DNA of 64,000 nucleotides, taken from positions 1 to 64,000 of the forward strand of contig PXUB01000038.1 of NCBI GenBank assembly GCA_003009755.1, read 5' to 3'. Below are positions 17,115-25,454 of the stretch, in pieces; within the stretch, counting starts at the first letter, position 1; each line of letters starts with the position of its first letter. Made by a program: the position numbers and the translations under genes. This DNA is from Thermoplasmatales archaeon SW_10_69_26 (GTDB taxonomy: Archaea > Thermoplasmatota > SW-10-69-26). Under the pieces are notes generated by a model. The model did no database searches. It was not told the origin of the DNA and saw nothing but the letters and a program-made list of their open reading frames with translations.

Positions 17115-17480
17115 CGTGGTGGCTGTCGGTGTGTTCGGCCATCCGAGACGGCTCGGCGCGGTTGGTCCAGCCGTCTCGGAGTTCGTACGTCTCCTCCCTC
17201 CGGTCGGAGACGTACTCCCTGAACCCGCCGCGCGTATCTACCGGCGGGCCGAGACGAGGCTTGGACGTTGTCTGCTGCCTCGTCTCGGGGTTCGTACGTC
17301 GGCTCCCGGTGGTCGGAGACGTACTTCTTGAAGGTCACCGCGTGGTGGCTGTCGGTGTGTTCCGTGGTCCGAGACGGCTCGGCGCGGTTGGTCCAGCCGT
17401 CTCGGAGTTCGTACGTCGGCTCCCGGTGGTCGCCGACGTACTCCCTGAACCCGCCGCGCGTATCTACCGGCGGGTTCAGG
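17115..17480. repeat. Hairpin mosaic with 227-bp direct repeat
   Basis: The block starting GTGGTGGCTGTCGGTGTGTTC is at 17115 and, in part, again at 17342. Within it are strong hairpins: CCGAGACGGCT/AGCCGTCTCGG (17142-17152 with 17169-17179, and again 17369-17379 with 17395-17405), three copies of a TTCGTACGTC...GACGTACT stem, and CCTGAACCCGCCG at 17444-17456 pairing with 17468-17480. The last stem overlaps the stop codon of the downstream lipoprotein gene (minus strand, stop at 17476-17478), so on that strand the mosaic begins exactly at the gene's 3' end. There is no reading frame with good composition in it. Confidence 0.85.
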
Positions 17481-17937
17481 CATACCCGAAGTGCGCCTCG
17501 AGGCGGTAGGTGTCCGAGGTGGCCAGCCACGCCACGACGACCAGCTCGTAGTCGCCGGGCTCGAGCGCCGCGTCCAACGTCTCGCGCTTGTCCAGCGGGC
17601 CCGTGCTGGCCGAGGCGACCGGCTCGCCCTCGGGACCGAAGACGTGCAGATCCAGGTCGTTCGTCGCGTTCTCCCAATCCAGCTGCGCCTGCACGCGCGC
17701 ATCCGTGGCGACGGTGAACGGGTAGCTGAAGCACGAGGAGGCCTCCGCCTCGCAACGCTGATCGCGGTCCCCGCCAGCCGGGCTCGCTGCGGCCTCGACC
17801 CGGCGCTCGTCGTGCACGGAGTCGGGCAGCGAGGCCTCCGGGTCGCTGGCCGCGTCCACGGACTCCTCCCCGCCACCCACGCAGCCCGCGATCGGGGCCA
17901 CCAGCAACACCGCCACGATCCAAGCCCGCTCACGCAT
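17476..17937 (-). CDS. Small lipoprotein with C-terminal PPC-like beta domain
   Basis: A 153-residue exported lipoprotein: MRERAWIVAVLLVAPIAGCV gives the signal and lipid-bearing cysteine, followed by an acidic linker. The C-terminal 90 residues (FTVATDARVQAQLDWENATN, DLDLHVFGPEGEPVASAS, LEPGDYELVVVAW) match the layout of bacterial/archaeal pre-peptidase C-terminal beta-sandwich domains, which bind surfaces or aid secretion. Two cysteines flank CEAEASSC. ATG 17937 is about 29 bases after minus-strand GATTTAAGG (17962-17970), a good TATA box. Role unknown; it is divergent from the ABC transporter cluster. Confidence 0.7.
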   Translation of the reverse strand: MRERAWIVAVLLVAPIAGCVGGGEESVDAASDPEASLPDSVHDERRVEAAASPAGGDRDQRCEAEASSCFSYPFTVATDARVQAQLDWENATNDLDLHVFGPEGEPVASASTGPLDKRETLDAALEPGDYELVVVAWLATSDTYRLEAHFGYA

Positions 17938-18058
17938 CAGGTCACCCTCCAACCCCCTCGCCCTTAAATCGTCCGACAGGGCCGGGCTCGACAGCTCACC
18001 GCTCTTGCCACCGCAGCCTTCACCAAGCAAGCCGGGCTCGGGTCGACGGAGCACGAGC

Positions 18059-18976
18059 GTGGCGATCGAGATCGACGGCCTGGCGAAGGCCTACGGCCGC
18101 CAGCGCGCCCTCGACGGGATCGACCTCGAGATCCCGACGGGCGCCACGTGCGGCCTGCTGGGCCCCCAAGGCGCCGGCAAGACGACCCTAGCCCGCTTGC
18201 TGGCCGGCCTCGAAGTCCCCACAGCCGGGAGCGCCCGCATCGACGGGCACCCGATCGGAGAGCCCCAGGCCACCGCGCGCCTCGGCTACATCCCCCATCC
18301 AGCCGGCTTCGACGAGGGCCGAACCCCCCGCCAGATGCTCCGCCTGGCCGGCCGCCTGCACGGGATCCCCACCAGCCGACGAGAGCGCCGCCTCGAGCGC
18401 CTGCTCATCGACCTCGGCCTGGAACACCTCGGCGGCCACGCGATCGAGCACCTCGACGGAGGCCACCGACGACGACTGGCACTCGCGCACGCGCTCGTGC
18501 CCGACCCCGACCATCTCGTCGTCGACGAACCCACGCGCGGCCTCGGCCCCGCCGCCAGTCGCCGCATGCGTGAGGCCTTGATCGAGAAGACGCGCGAGCG
18601 CACGCTGCTCGTCCTCACATCCATCCCCGACGATGTCGAGGCCCCGTGCGAGCGCGTCGTCGGGATCGAGGACGGCACCATCGTGCTCGACGCCGGCGTC
18701 CACGAACTCGCCGCCGACCACGGCGTCGCCATCGCGATCGGCCTCGCCGGCGAGCTCCCCCAACGAGCCCTCGACGAGCTGCGCGAACACGAGGCCGTGG
18801 CCGCCCTCCGACGCGACCCGACCGACGCCGACCTCGAGCTGTGGCTTACCGACCCCGACGAAGCCCCGGCCGTCCTCCGCCTGCTCGTCGAGGCCGACGC
18901 ACCCGTCGCCTCCTTCGACCGCCAGCCCCCACCGCTGGGCGCCACCGTCGCCGAACACATGGAGGGCCAGCTGTGA
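18059..18976 (+). CDS. ABC transporter ATPase (first pair)
   Basis: An ATP-binding subunit of about 305 residues. Walker A is LLGPQGAGKTT, the signature is a variant (LDGGHRRRLALAHAL in place of LSGGQ), Walker B is HLVVDEPTRGL and the C-terminal 100 residues form an extra regulatory domain as in NatA/CcmA-type exporters. GTG 18059 begins VAIEIDGLAKAYGRQRALDG and fits the family start; the longer reading is implausible. It overlaps the following permease gene by four bases (GTGA). This pair is a paralogue of the ATPase/permease pair at 23.3-25.4 kb and lies at the head of the cohesin/dockerin/FTR1 cluster, so it may serve the same surface system. Confidence 0.88.
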   Translation: MAIEIDGLAKAYGRQRALDGIDLEIPTGATCGLLGPQGAGKTTLARLLAGLEVPTAGSARIDGHPIGEPQATARLGYIPHPAGFDEGRTPRQMLRLAGRLHGIPTSRRERRLERLLIDLGLEHLGGHAIEHLDGGHRRRLALAHALVPDPDHLVVDEPTRGLGPAASRRMREALIEKTRERTLLVLTSIPDDVEAPCERVVGIEDGTIVLDAGVHELAADHGVAIAIGLAGELPQRALDELREHEAVAALRRDPTDADLELWLTDPDEAPAVLRLLVEADAPVASFDRQPPPLGATVAEHMEGQL

Positions 18977-20088
18977 TCCCCTCCCTCACCCAGCTCGTCG
19001 AGGAGCTGGACGCCGGGCTCGAACGAGAGGATCCCGAGCTCGTCTCCGAGACCGCCCGAACCCTGCGGGAGACGATCGCGAGGGCCCTCGGCGACCGCCG
19101 CCTGCAGGCCGAGGACCCGATCCTCGCCCGACGTCGCCGCCTGCACCAGCGCCTCGAAGTGTTGGAAGCCAAGGCTCAGGCCGGCCGCTTCGACGACGCC
19201 GACGACGACCTCGACGCCGTCCGCGAGATGGCCCACGAGACCGAACGCGCCCTCGAGCAACGCCCTGCCGCCGACACCGAACCCGAACCCGATCCCGGAC
19301 CCGGCCCCGACGCCAGCCTCCACCTGGCCCGCCGCGAAGCTCGCGCCACGGTGACGAGCCTCCCCGGCGCCGTCGTCGGGACCCTCAGCCTCCTCGTCTT
19401 CACGCTCGCCCTCCAAGCCAGCCTCGACGCTGCCCCGCGGACGCTGGCCGCCGTCTGGGCCAACGCCCGGACGCCGGCCCTCGCCCTGGCTCCCCTGGCC
19501 GGTCTCCTCGTCGGGATCGAGGGCCTCGCCGACGCCCGCGCCGGCCGCATCTGGCTTTCGGCCACCTCCGGGCTCTCGCGGACCCGGATCGTCGTGGCCG
19601 AAGCCCTCGGGGCGCTGGCCGCGCTTGCGGCTCTGCTGTTGGGGCCCGCCGTACTGGTGATCCTCGTCGGCCTGGGCCTGGGCTTGGCTCCCGACCCGAC
19701 GACCACCGCGCCCGTCCTCGGGGGCCTGTTCCTGCTGGCGACCAGCTTCACGGCGATCGCCTTCGCGTTCGCGGCCCGCCCGTCCTCGCGCTCGGTCACG
19801 TTGGCCGGCACCCTCGCCAGCTACCTCTGCCTTGGACCGGTCTGGGAGGCCGCCTTCGCCGCCGGCCAGGCCGCCGGCCGCGGGCGGGGGGCGCTGGTCG
19901 CCTCCCTGCTGCGCGGGCTCTCCCCGGTGAGGGCCGCCGACGCCCTCCTCTCTTCCGTCGACCCCTACGCTCTCCCGGCTGGTCGAGGCCTTCTCGTCCT
20001 CGCGGGCTGGACCGTGGCCGGCCTCGCGTTGGCCGCCTACCTCGTGCAGGAGCGAGGGTTCGGGCGGCCTCACCACGGCGAGCCGTAA
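18973..20088 (+). CDS. ABC-2 type permease with N-terminal helical domain (first pair)
   Basis: A 371-residue integral membrane subunit. The first 110 residues are charged and helical (LVEELDAGLEREDPELVSET, RRRRLHQRLEVLEAKA), a domain not usual in ABC-2 permeases but shared with the paralogue at 24.2 kb. A Glu/Pro linker follows, then about six membrane segments, including VVGTLSLLVFTLALQASLDA, LALAPLAGLLVGIEGLADAR, RIVVAEALGALAALAALLLG and GLLVLAGWTVAGLALAAYLV. The ADARAGRIWLSATSGLSR segment matches the NosY-like pattern of (D)ER..GT...L...P.SR. GTG start overlaps the ATPase stop. Confidence 0.82.
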   Translation: MIPSLTQLVEELDAGLEREDPELVSETARTLRETIARALGDRRLQAEDPILARRRRLHQRLEVLEAKAQAGRFDDADDDLDAVREMAHETERALEQRPAADTEPEPDPGPGPDASLHLARREARATVTSLPGAVVGTLSLLVFTLALQASLDAAPRTLAAVWANARTPALALAPLAGLLVGIEGLADARAGRIWLSATSGLSRTRIVVAEALGALAALAALLLGPAVLVILVGLGLGLAPDPTTTAPVLGGLFLLATSFTAIAFAFAARPSSRSVTLAGTLASYLCLGPVWEAAFAAGQAAGRGRGALVASLLRGLSPVRAADALLSSVDPYALPAGRGLLVLAGWTVAGLALAAYLVQERGFGRPHHGEP

Positions 20089-20091
20089 CTA

Positions 20092-20136
20092 GGACCCACA
20101 AGGTACAACAACCTGGGTCGTTTAGGGGTGCCTAAA
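20092..20136 (+). promoter_or_regulatory. Promoter and DtxR-like operator of the cohesin gene
   Basis: AAGGTACAACAA at 20100-20111 is a TATA-like element and is followed 17 bases after its TAC by the inverted repeat TTTAGGGGTGCCTAAA (20121-20136), where transcription should start. The same 45-base arrangement recurs, ungapped, before the dockerin gene (25410-25454; I count 29 of 45 identical). The TTAGG/CCTAA half-sites resemble operators of DtxR/IdeR/MntR-family metal regulators. A repressor bound there would cover the start site. Confidence 0.72.
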
Positions 20137-20165
20137 CCCGGCGCGAATCCCGCGCAGGTGTTCCC

Positions 20166-22378
20166 ATGAGAGGCTCCCGACTCGCCACGATCGTGCTCGC
20201 GCTCGCCGTCACGACCGCCCCCACATCGTCACCGCCATGGGGGAGGACCGACCCGAGGACGCCGAGGCCACCTACCAACAGGCCTTCGCCCAGCACGGCG
20301 AGACCCTGCCCACGGTCGCGGACACCGTCGAGACCGCACTCGAGGACGCCCGCCAAGCCGAGCCCGGCTCCGCGGAGTACGCCGCCGCCTCGCAAACGGC
20401 CAAGAAGGGCGTGCTCGCCCTCAGCTACCACGCCGCGCACCGATTCGCCGACGACGACAACCGCGACGAGGTCGAAGCCTACATCGAGGTCCTCACCACC
20501 AAGTTCGACGGCGAAGAGCAACTGACCGAGACGAAGACCGCCGTCACCGACGACACGACCCCGCTCGACGAAGCGATGGCCACGCTCGACGCCGAGTACC
20601 GCGACCTCGTCACCGCCAAGGTCTACGCCGAGACCCAGGAAACCCCCGAGCTGCTCACCGCCGGCGAGACCACGACGGCCGCCAAGGAAGCCGGCGAGGC
20701 GCTCGGCTACGCGCTCAGCCTCCACGCAGGCGACCAGAGCCCACCCGAGAAGCTGTACGAGGAGCTCGACGGTCTCGTCGAGCACACGCTCGCCCAGGAG
20801 GAGGATGCCACCCGCGGCGAAGCCGACGAGATCCTCGCCCTGCTCGCCGACCACGCCCTCCAGACGACCCCCACCGAGAAGACCCAGGCCCGCCAAGCCT
20901 ACCTGGCCGCCCTCGACGGGGGCGACATCGACCGAGCCGAGACGATCTACGAGGGCAACTTCTCCGAACACGCCTCCGAGTACGCCCCCGAGGCCCACGA
21001 CCGCATCAACCAAGCCCTCACCGACATCCGCCAAGCCGACGGCGCCAACCGCACCGTCCAGCACGAGATCCTCGCCAAGTCGCTGCTCGACGTCGCCTGG
21101 TCGGTCGGCTTCACCGAGCTCGCCGAGGACGAGATCCACGAAGGGCTGGGTTACCTGGCGATCCTCGTCGAGACGTTCGACGACCCCACCGACCCCGACG
21201 AATTGGGCATGGCACTGGGTCATGTCGCCGCCAGCCAGTCCACCGACAACCCCCACCTGTCCACCGTCCGCGACACCGCCAGCGCCCACTTCCTCGACAA
21301 GGTCCACGAGGAGATCGACGAGGTCTTCATCAACTGGAACGACACCGAGACCGCGCGCGAGAAAGCCATCGAAGGCGTCCTCTACTACCAGCCGATCCGC
21401 GAGGAGGTCGCCCACACGCTCTCCGACGAGGACGCCGACCACCTCGCCGACGAGCTCCGCGGCCTCTACAACGCCACGACCGCCGGCGACCGCGAGGAAG
21501 CCGAACACGAAGCCGAGGAAGCCCGCGACCTGCTCGCCTCCTACGAGAACGCGGGCGAGGACGTCACCGAGATCGATACCGTCCTCACCGACATCGAGCG
21601 CAGCCTCTCGATCATCACCGTCGAGATCGAGGAGTACGTCGACTACAAGGCGGAGGGCAACGACGAGAAGGCCAACGAAGAGGTCGAGGAATCCAAGGCC
21701 TTCATCGGGCAAGCCATCGCCACCTTCGAGGACAACCGCCAGACGCTCGCGGCCGCCGACGCGCAAGCCGCCGACGAGCTCGAGGCCGACATGACCGAGA
21801 TCCAAGATCGCCTCGAGGCCGAGGAGGACATCCCCTCCATCCCCGACGTCGTCGAGCGCGCCATCGACCGCCTCGACGCCTTCGAAACCGACCAACCCGA
21901 AGGCCCTGCCGTCGACGTCGAGATCGGCGATCCCGTGAAGGAAGCGGAGACCGTCCGCGTGCCCATCCGCCTAGCCGACCCGCCGGAGGGCGGCTACAGC
22001 GTGCAAGCCACGATCACCTACGACGCCGAGCGGATCACCGTCGACAGCGTCGAGATCCCGGCCGAGGTCGGCGCCGAGACGAGCTCGCCCGGCGAGATCC
22101 GCTTCAACGCCGCCGAGACCGAGACCCCGGCCGACCCCGTGATCGCCCAACTGCACCTCGCCCCCGCCGATCCCGATGCCCCGCCCGAGCTCTCGGTCGA
22201 CGTCGAGACGCTCACGGACGGCCAAGGCGACCCCCTGGCTCTCGGCAACGTGACCGGCCAACAGCTCGACCTCGCCAGCGTCGGCGACGCGGGACCCACC
22301 AGCAACGTCCCGCTGGGTCCCGGCGCCCTCGTCGCCTCCATCGCCTCCGCGCTCGCGCTCGCCCGCCGACGACCCTGA
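20166..22378 (+). CDS. Cohesin-bearing surface protein with FTR1-ectodomain-like helical repeats (frameshifted)
   Basis: A signal peptide (MRGSRLATIVLALAVTT) reads in one frame from 20166 and the rest in another from ATG 20237; adding one C to the CCCCC run at 20218-20222 joins them as TTAPHIVTAMGEDR. The body has alternating helical modules: ATYQQAFAQHGETLPTVADT and ETIYEGNFSEHASEYAPEAH start two copies of an 85-residue unit that resembles the helical ectodomains of FTR1 permeases. From about residue 556 of the 713-residue ORF a beta-rich domain (VRVPIRLADPPEGGYSVQAT, then ITYDAERITVDSVEIP) has the cohesin pattern. The C-terminus LGPGALVASIASALALARRR is a sorting-signal-like tail. It probably sits on the cell surface and binds the dockerin protein at 25.5 kb. 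Confidence 0.78.
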
Positions 22379-22389
22379 CCCCGACCCGC

Positions 22390-23277
22390 ATGTCGCTTGC
22401 CCGCGCCGCCGTCGGCCCGCTGCTCGCCTTCACCCTGGTAGCCGTGGCCTTCCCGGTCGGCAGCCAGGCGAGCGACGATCTCCGGGTGCCCCAGAGCCTC
22501 GCCGAACCCGCCGAGGACCTCCGCGATGGCCTCACCCAGGTCGCCGACGCCGACACGATCGACGAGGCCCGCCAGGCCCACGACGACGCCGTCCGAGGGC
22601 CGGCCGACCAACTGCTGCCCTACGCCAACGACCTCGCCGACCGCTCGGGGGACCTGCTGGCGACCTACCTCGATCGCCTGGACGAGCAGCTGGCGACCGG
22701 CAACCTCTCCGATGCCCGCTCGCTGGCCAGCGCCGGCGCCCAGCTCGTCGCCGACGACGTCCAACCCGTCGCCGAGCGCTGGGACCGCAACCGCACCGCG
22801 CTCGCCGCCGGCCCCGTCCAAGCGACGGACGAGGGCCCCGCCGTGGCGCTCGTCCTCGTCAACCCGCCGCCGGGGTCGATCGCCGCCGTCGACGCCAGCC
22901 TCACCCTCGAGGCGGCCACCCCGCGGTCCGCGAGCCTCGCGCTCGGTCAAGGCGAGACCACCGTCGACCCCGCCAACGGGACCGTGCGCTGGGCCAGCTT
23001 CGACGCCTCCGCGGCCGCCAGCTTGGCCACCGACGGCGCCCAACCCGTCGCGCTGGGCGAGGCCCGCATCGATCCCACCGGGGACACGATCGCAACGAAC
23101 GTCACCGTGCACGATCTGCTCGACGCCGACGGCCAGTCCACGCCCGCGATCGGGCTCGCCAGTGACCGCGAGGTCCCCACCGACGGGACCGGCCTCCCCA
23201 CGACCTGGCTAGCGCTGGGCGGGGTCGCGCTCGGCGCCGTCGGGCTCGGCTTGTGGGTCCAGAGGTGGGAACCCTGA
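22390..23277 (+). CDS. Membrane-anchored cohesin-like protein
   Basis: A 295-residue protein with a signal peptide (VGPLLAFTLVAVAFPVGSQA), an N-terminal helical region (EARQAHDDAVRGPADQLLPY, ATYLDRLDEQLATGNLSDAR) like the modules of its neighbours, then a beta-rich region from about residue 148: VALVLVNPPPGSIAAVDASL, WASFDASAAASLATDG and ALGEARIDPTGDTIATNVTV. That layout fits a divergent cohesin-fold domain. The C-terminus is one membrane segment (WLALGGVALGAVGLGLWVQR), so it is tethered facing outside. It begins 11 bases after the larger cohesin gene and overlaps the next ATPase gene, so it belongs to the same operon. The cohesin call is less certain than for the first protein. Confidence 0.65.
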   Translation: MSLARAAVGPLLAFTLVAVAFPVGSQASDDLRVPQSLAEPAEDLRDGLTQVADADTIDEARQAHDDAVRGPADQLLPYANDLADRSGDLLATYLDRLDEQLATGNLSDARSLASAGAQLVADDVQPVAERWDRNRTALAAGPVQATDEGPAVALVLVNPPPGSIAAVDASLTLEAATPRSASLALGQGETTVDPANGTVRWASFDASAAASLATDGAQPVALGEARIDPTGDTIATNVTVHDLLDADGQSTPAIGLASDREVPTDGTGLPTTWLALGGVALGAVGLGLWVQRWEP

Positions 23278-24194
23278 GCGCCCCCATCGAAGCCCGCAAC
23301 CTCACGAAACGCTACGACGACCTCGACGCCATCCGCGGCCTCTCCCTGAGCGCCGACGAAGGCCAGGTCCTCGGCCTCCTGGGCCCCAACGGGGCCGGAA
23401 AGTCGACCACGATCAAGGTGCTCGTCGGCCTCGTCCACCCCACCGAGGGCGAGGCCTGGATCGGCGGCCACCACGTCCAAGACGAGGGCATCCAGGCCCG
23501 CCGCCAGCTGGGCTACCTCCCCGAGGTCGTGGGCCTGTACGAACAACTCACCGCCGAGGCATATCTGCGCTACATCGCCCGTTTCCACGGCACCAGCGGC
23601 CCCCGCGCCACCCACCGCATCGAGGCCCTGTTGGCCGACGTCCGCCTGACCCAAGCCGCGGACCGACCGATCGGCACCTTCTCCAAGGGTATGCGTCAAC
23701 GCCTGGCGCTGGCCGGCGCCCTCTTCCACGATCCCCCCGTCCTCGTCCTCGACGAGCCGCTCACCGGGCTCGACCCGGAGGGCATCGTCAAGATGAAGCA
23801 GGCGATCGAGCAACTCGGCCGCCAGCGCACCGTGCTCGTCTCCTCCCACGAGCTCCACGCCGTGGAGTCGCTTTGCGACCGTGCGATCATCCTCCGCGAC
23901 GGCGAGGAGCTCACCTCGGCGCCCGTCGCCGAGCTCACCCGACGCGATCCCCCTCGCTACACCCTCACCACGGCCGACCCCTTGCCCGAGCCTCGAGCCT
24001 TGACCGACGTCGACGGCGTCCGATCGATCCACGCCTCCTCCCAGAGCACGCTGCAGGTCGAGGTCACCGACGCCGACGCCGCCTCCCTCCTCGTGGACCA
24101 CCTCGTCCGCGGGGGCCACCGCGTCCGGCACCTCGAACGCGACGAACGCACCCTCGAGGAAGCCTTCGTCGACATCACGGGGGTCCGCGCGTGA
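23253..24194 (+). CDS. ABC transporter ATPase (second pair)
   Basis: A 305-313 residue ATPase with canonical motifs: Walker A LLGPNGAGKSTT, Q-loop region RRQLGYLPEVVGLYEQLTAE, signature TFSKGMRQRLALAGALFHDP, Walker B VLVLDEPLTGLDPEG and switch histidine VLVSSHELHAV. The C-terminal EEAFVDITG ending is typical of CcmA/NatA-type exporters. GTG 23253 or GTG 23265 may be the start; both overlap the stop of the preceding cohesin-like gene. It overlaps the permease gene by four bases. The pair could export the surface proteins or move iron chelates; the direction is unknown. Confidence 0.92.
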   Translation: MGPEVGTLSAPIEARNLTKRYDDLDAIRGLSLSADEGQVLGLLGPNGAGKSTTIKVLVGLVHPTEGEAWIGGHHVQDEGIQARRQLGYLPEVVGLYEQLTAEAYLRYIARFHGTSGPRATHRIEALLADVRLTQAADRPIGTFSKGMRQRLALAGALFHDPPVLVLDEPLTGLDPEGIVKMKQAIEQLGRQRTVLVSSHELHAVESLCDRAIILRDGEELTSAPVAELTRRDPPRYTLTTADPLPEPRALTDVDGVRSIHASSQSTLQVEVTDADAASLLVDHLVRGGHRVRHLERDERTLEEAFVDITGVRA

Positions 24195-25390
24195 GCGATC
24201 CCTGGACCGACCTCGAGCAAGCCCTCGCCGGGGACGACCCCGCCCAGGTCCACCGCACGACCGACCGCATCCGCGACGCCGTGCGCGGGGCCTTCGAGGG
24301 CCGCCAGCTCGTCCGCGGCTCCCTGCTCGTCGAACGCCGCCGCCGGCTCGAGCACACCCTCGCCGAGCTCGACGACGCGGTCGCCGGCGACCGGATCGAC
24401 GAAGCCCGCGAGCGAGCCGAGCAGGTCCGCGAGCTGGCCCCCGCCCTCGTCGACCAAGCCCGCCAGCTCGACCCGATCGACGCCGAGGAGGAGGTCTCGA
24501 CCGGCGGCTGGTTGGCCAACGCCGGGACCGTCGCCCGCAAGGAAGCCGTGCTCGGCATCCAGGGAACGCGCGGGCTGTTGCTGTTCGGCATCCTGGGGCT
24601 CACGTTCGGCATCGGCCTGCGGTCGGCGATCGGCGGCTCCACGGCCACCGGCGGCCAAGCCAGCGTCAAGCTCGTGTGGAACTACGCCCACAGCCTCGCC
24701 TTCCTCGCCCTCCCGCTGGCCGGCCTCCTCGCCGGGCACGGGCTCGTCAACGAGGAACGCCGCTCGGACACGATCCACATCCTCGCCGCCCAACCCGTGG
24801 GCCGGATCGGGATCGTCCTCGGCAAGTGGCTGGGCATGGCCGCCACCCTGGGCTTGGCCGTCGCCGCCAGCGCGGGGCTCGTCGGCACCGCCGCTTACGC
24901 CGTGACCGGGACGCTGGGCCCCCCGAGCGCCGCGGTCACCTACCCGCTGGCCTGCTTCGGGCTCGCCTTGGCCTTCGGCTCGATCGCGCTGCTGGCCAGC
25001 ACCTTGCTCGAGCGCACCGGTCCCACCCTCGCCGTCGGGCTGGCCAGCTTCGTCCTGCTCGGCCCGGTCTGGCAGAACGCCTTCCTCACCCGCTCGCTGG
25101 AGCAGGCCGGCACGATCCCCGATCCGGGCTCCGTGCTCGTCTACCTCGCCACCCCGTTCACCGCCTGGTGGAACTGGACCAGCGAGCTGTTGGGTCCCGT
25201 GAACGACGCCACCGGGCTCCCCCAGGGCGAACCCTGGCACGCCGCGCTGGTCAACGCCGTCGAGACCGGGGCCCTCGAGGCGCTCCCGTTCTACGCGACC
25301 CAACCCTACTACGCGATCGTGATCGCCGCCTGGATCGCCGTCTGCCTCGGCCTCGCCGCCGCCGTCTTCCGCCGCCAGGATCTGGCCTGA
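24191..25390 (+). CDS. ABC-2 type permease with N-terminal helical domain (second pair)
   Basis: A 399-residue membrane subunit that starts with GTG overlapping the ATPase stop. Residues 1-100 form a charged helical domain (LEQALAGDDPAQVHRTTDRI, RRRLEHTLAELDDAVAGDRI) related to the one in the permease at 18.97 kb. About six membrane segments follow, with the motif NEERRSDTIHILAAQPVGRI, typical of NosY-like permeases, in the first cytoplasmic loop, and YAIVIAAWIAVCLGLAAAVF at the end. An extracytoplasmic segment of about 80 residues lies before the last membrane span (WWNWTSELLG and beyond). It is the last gene of the operon beginning at 20.17 kb. Confidence 0.88.
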   Translation: MSDPWTDLEQALAGDDPAQVHRTTDRIRDAVRGAFEGRQLVRGSLLVERRRRLEHTLAELDDAVAGDRIDEARERAEQVRELAPALVDQARQLDPIDAEEEVSTGGWLANAGTVARKEAVLGIQGTRGLLLFGILGLTFGIGLRSAIGGSTATGGQASVKLVWNYAHSLAFLALPLAGLLAGHGLVNEERRSDTIHILAAQPVGRIGIVLGKWLGMAATLGLAVAASAGLVGTAAYAVTGTLGPPSAAVTYPLACFGLALAFGSIALLASTLLERTGPTLAVGLASFVLLGPVWQNAFLTRSLEQAGTIPDPGSVLVYLATPFTAWWNWTSELLGPVNDATGLPQGEPWHAALVNAVETGALEALPFYATQPYYAIVIAAWIAVCLGLAAAVFRRQDLA

Positions 25391-25409
25391 CCCGTGCGAA
25401 GATGAAACG

Positions 25410-25454
25410 GGACCGCAAAGGTACTAATGCCGGGCCTGTCTAGGCAGCCCTAAA
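25410..25454 (+). promoter_or_regulatory. Promoter and DtxR-like operator of the dockerin/FTR1 operon
   Basis: AAAGGTACTAATG (25418-25430) is the TATA-like element; 17 bases after its TAC comes TCTAGGCAGCCCTAAA (25439-25454), which ends on the first base of the ATG. The transcript must therefore be leaderless and the operator overlaps the start site. The block aligns without gaps to 20092-20136 upstream of the cohesin gene, including spacing, so both operons probably answer to the same metal-sensing repressor. Confidence 0.74.

Noticed and set aside
20132-21895. 587-residue minus-strand frame opposite the cohesin gene
   Set aside because: Gly/Val/Leu/Asp-rich shadow frame produced by G+C-rich codons on the other strand; no motif, and the plus strand has clear domains.
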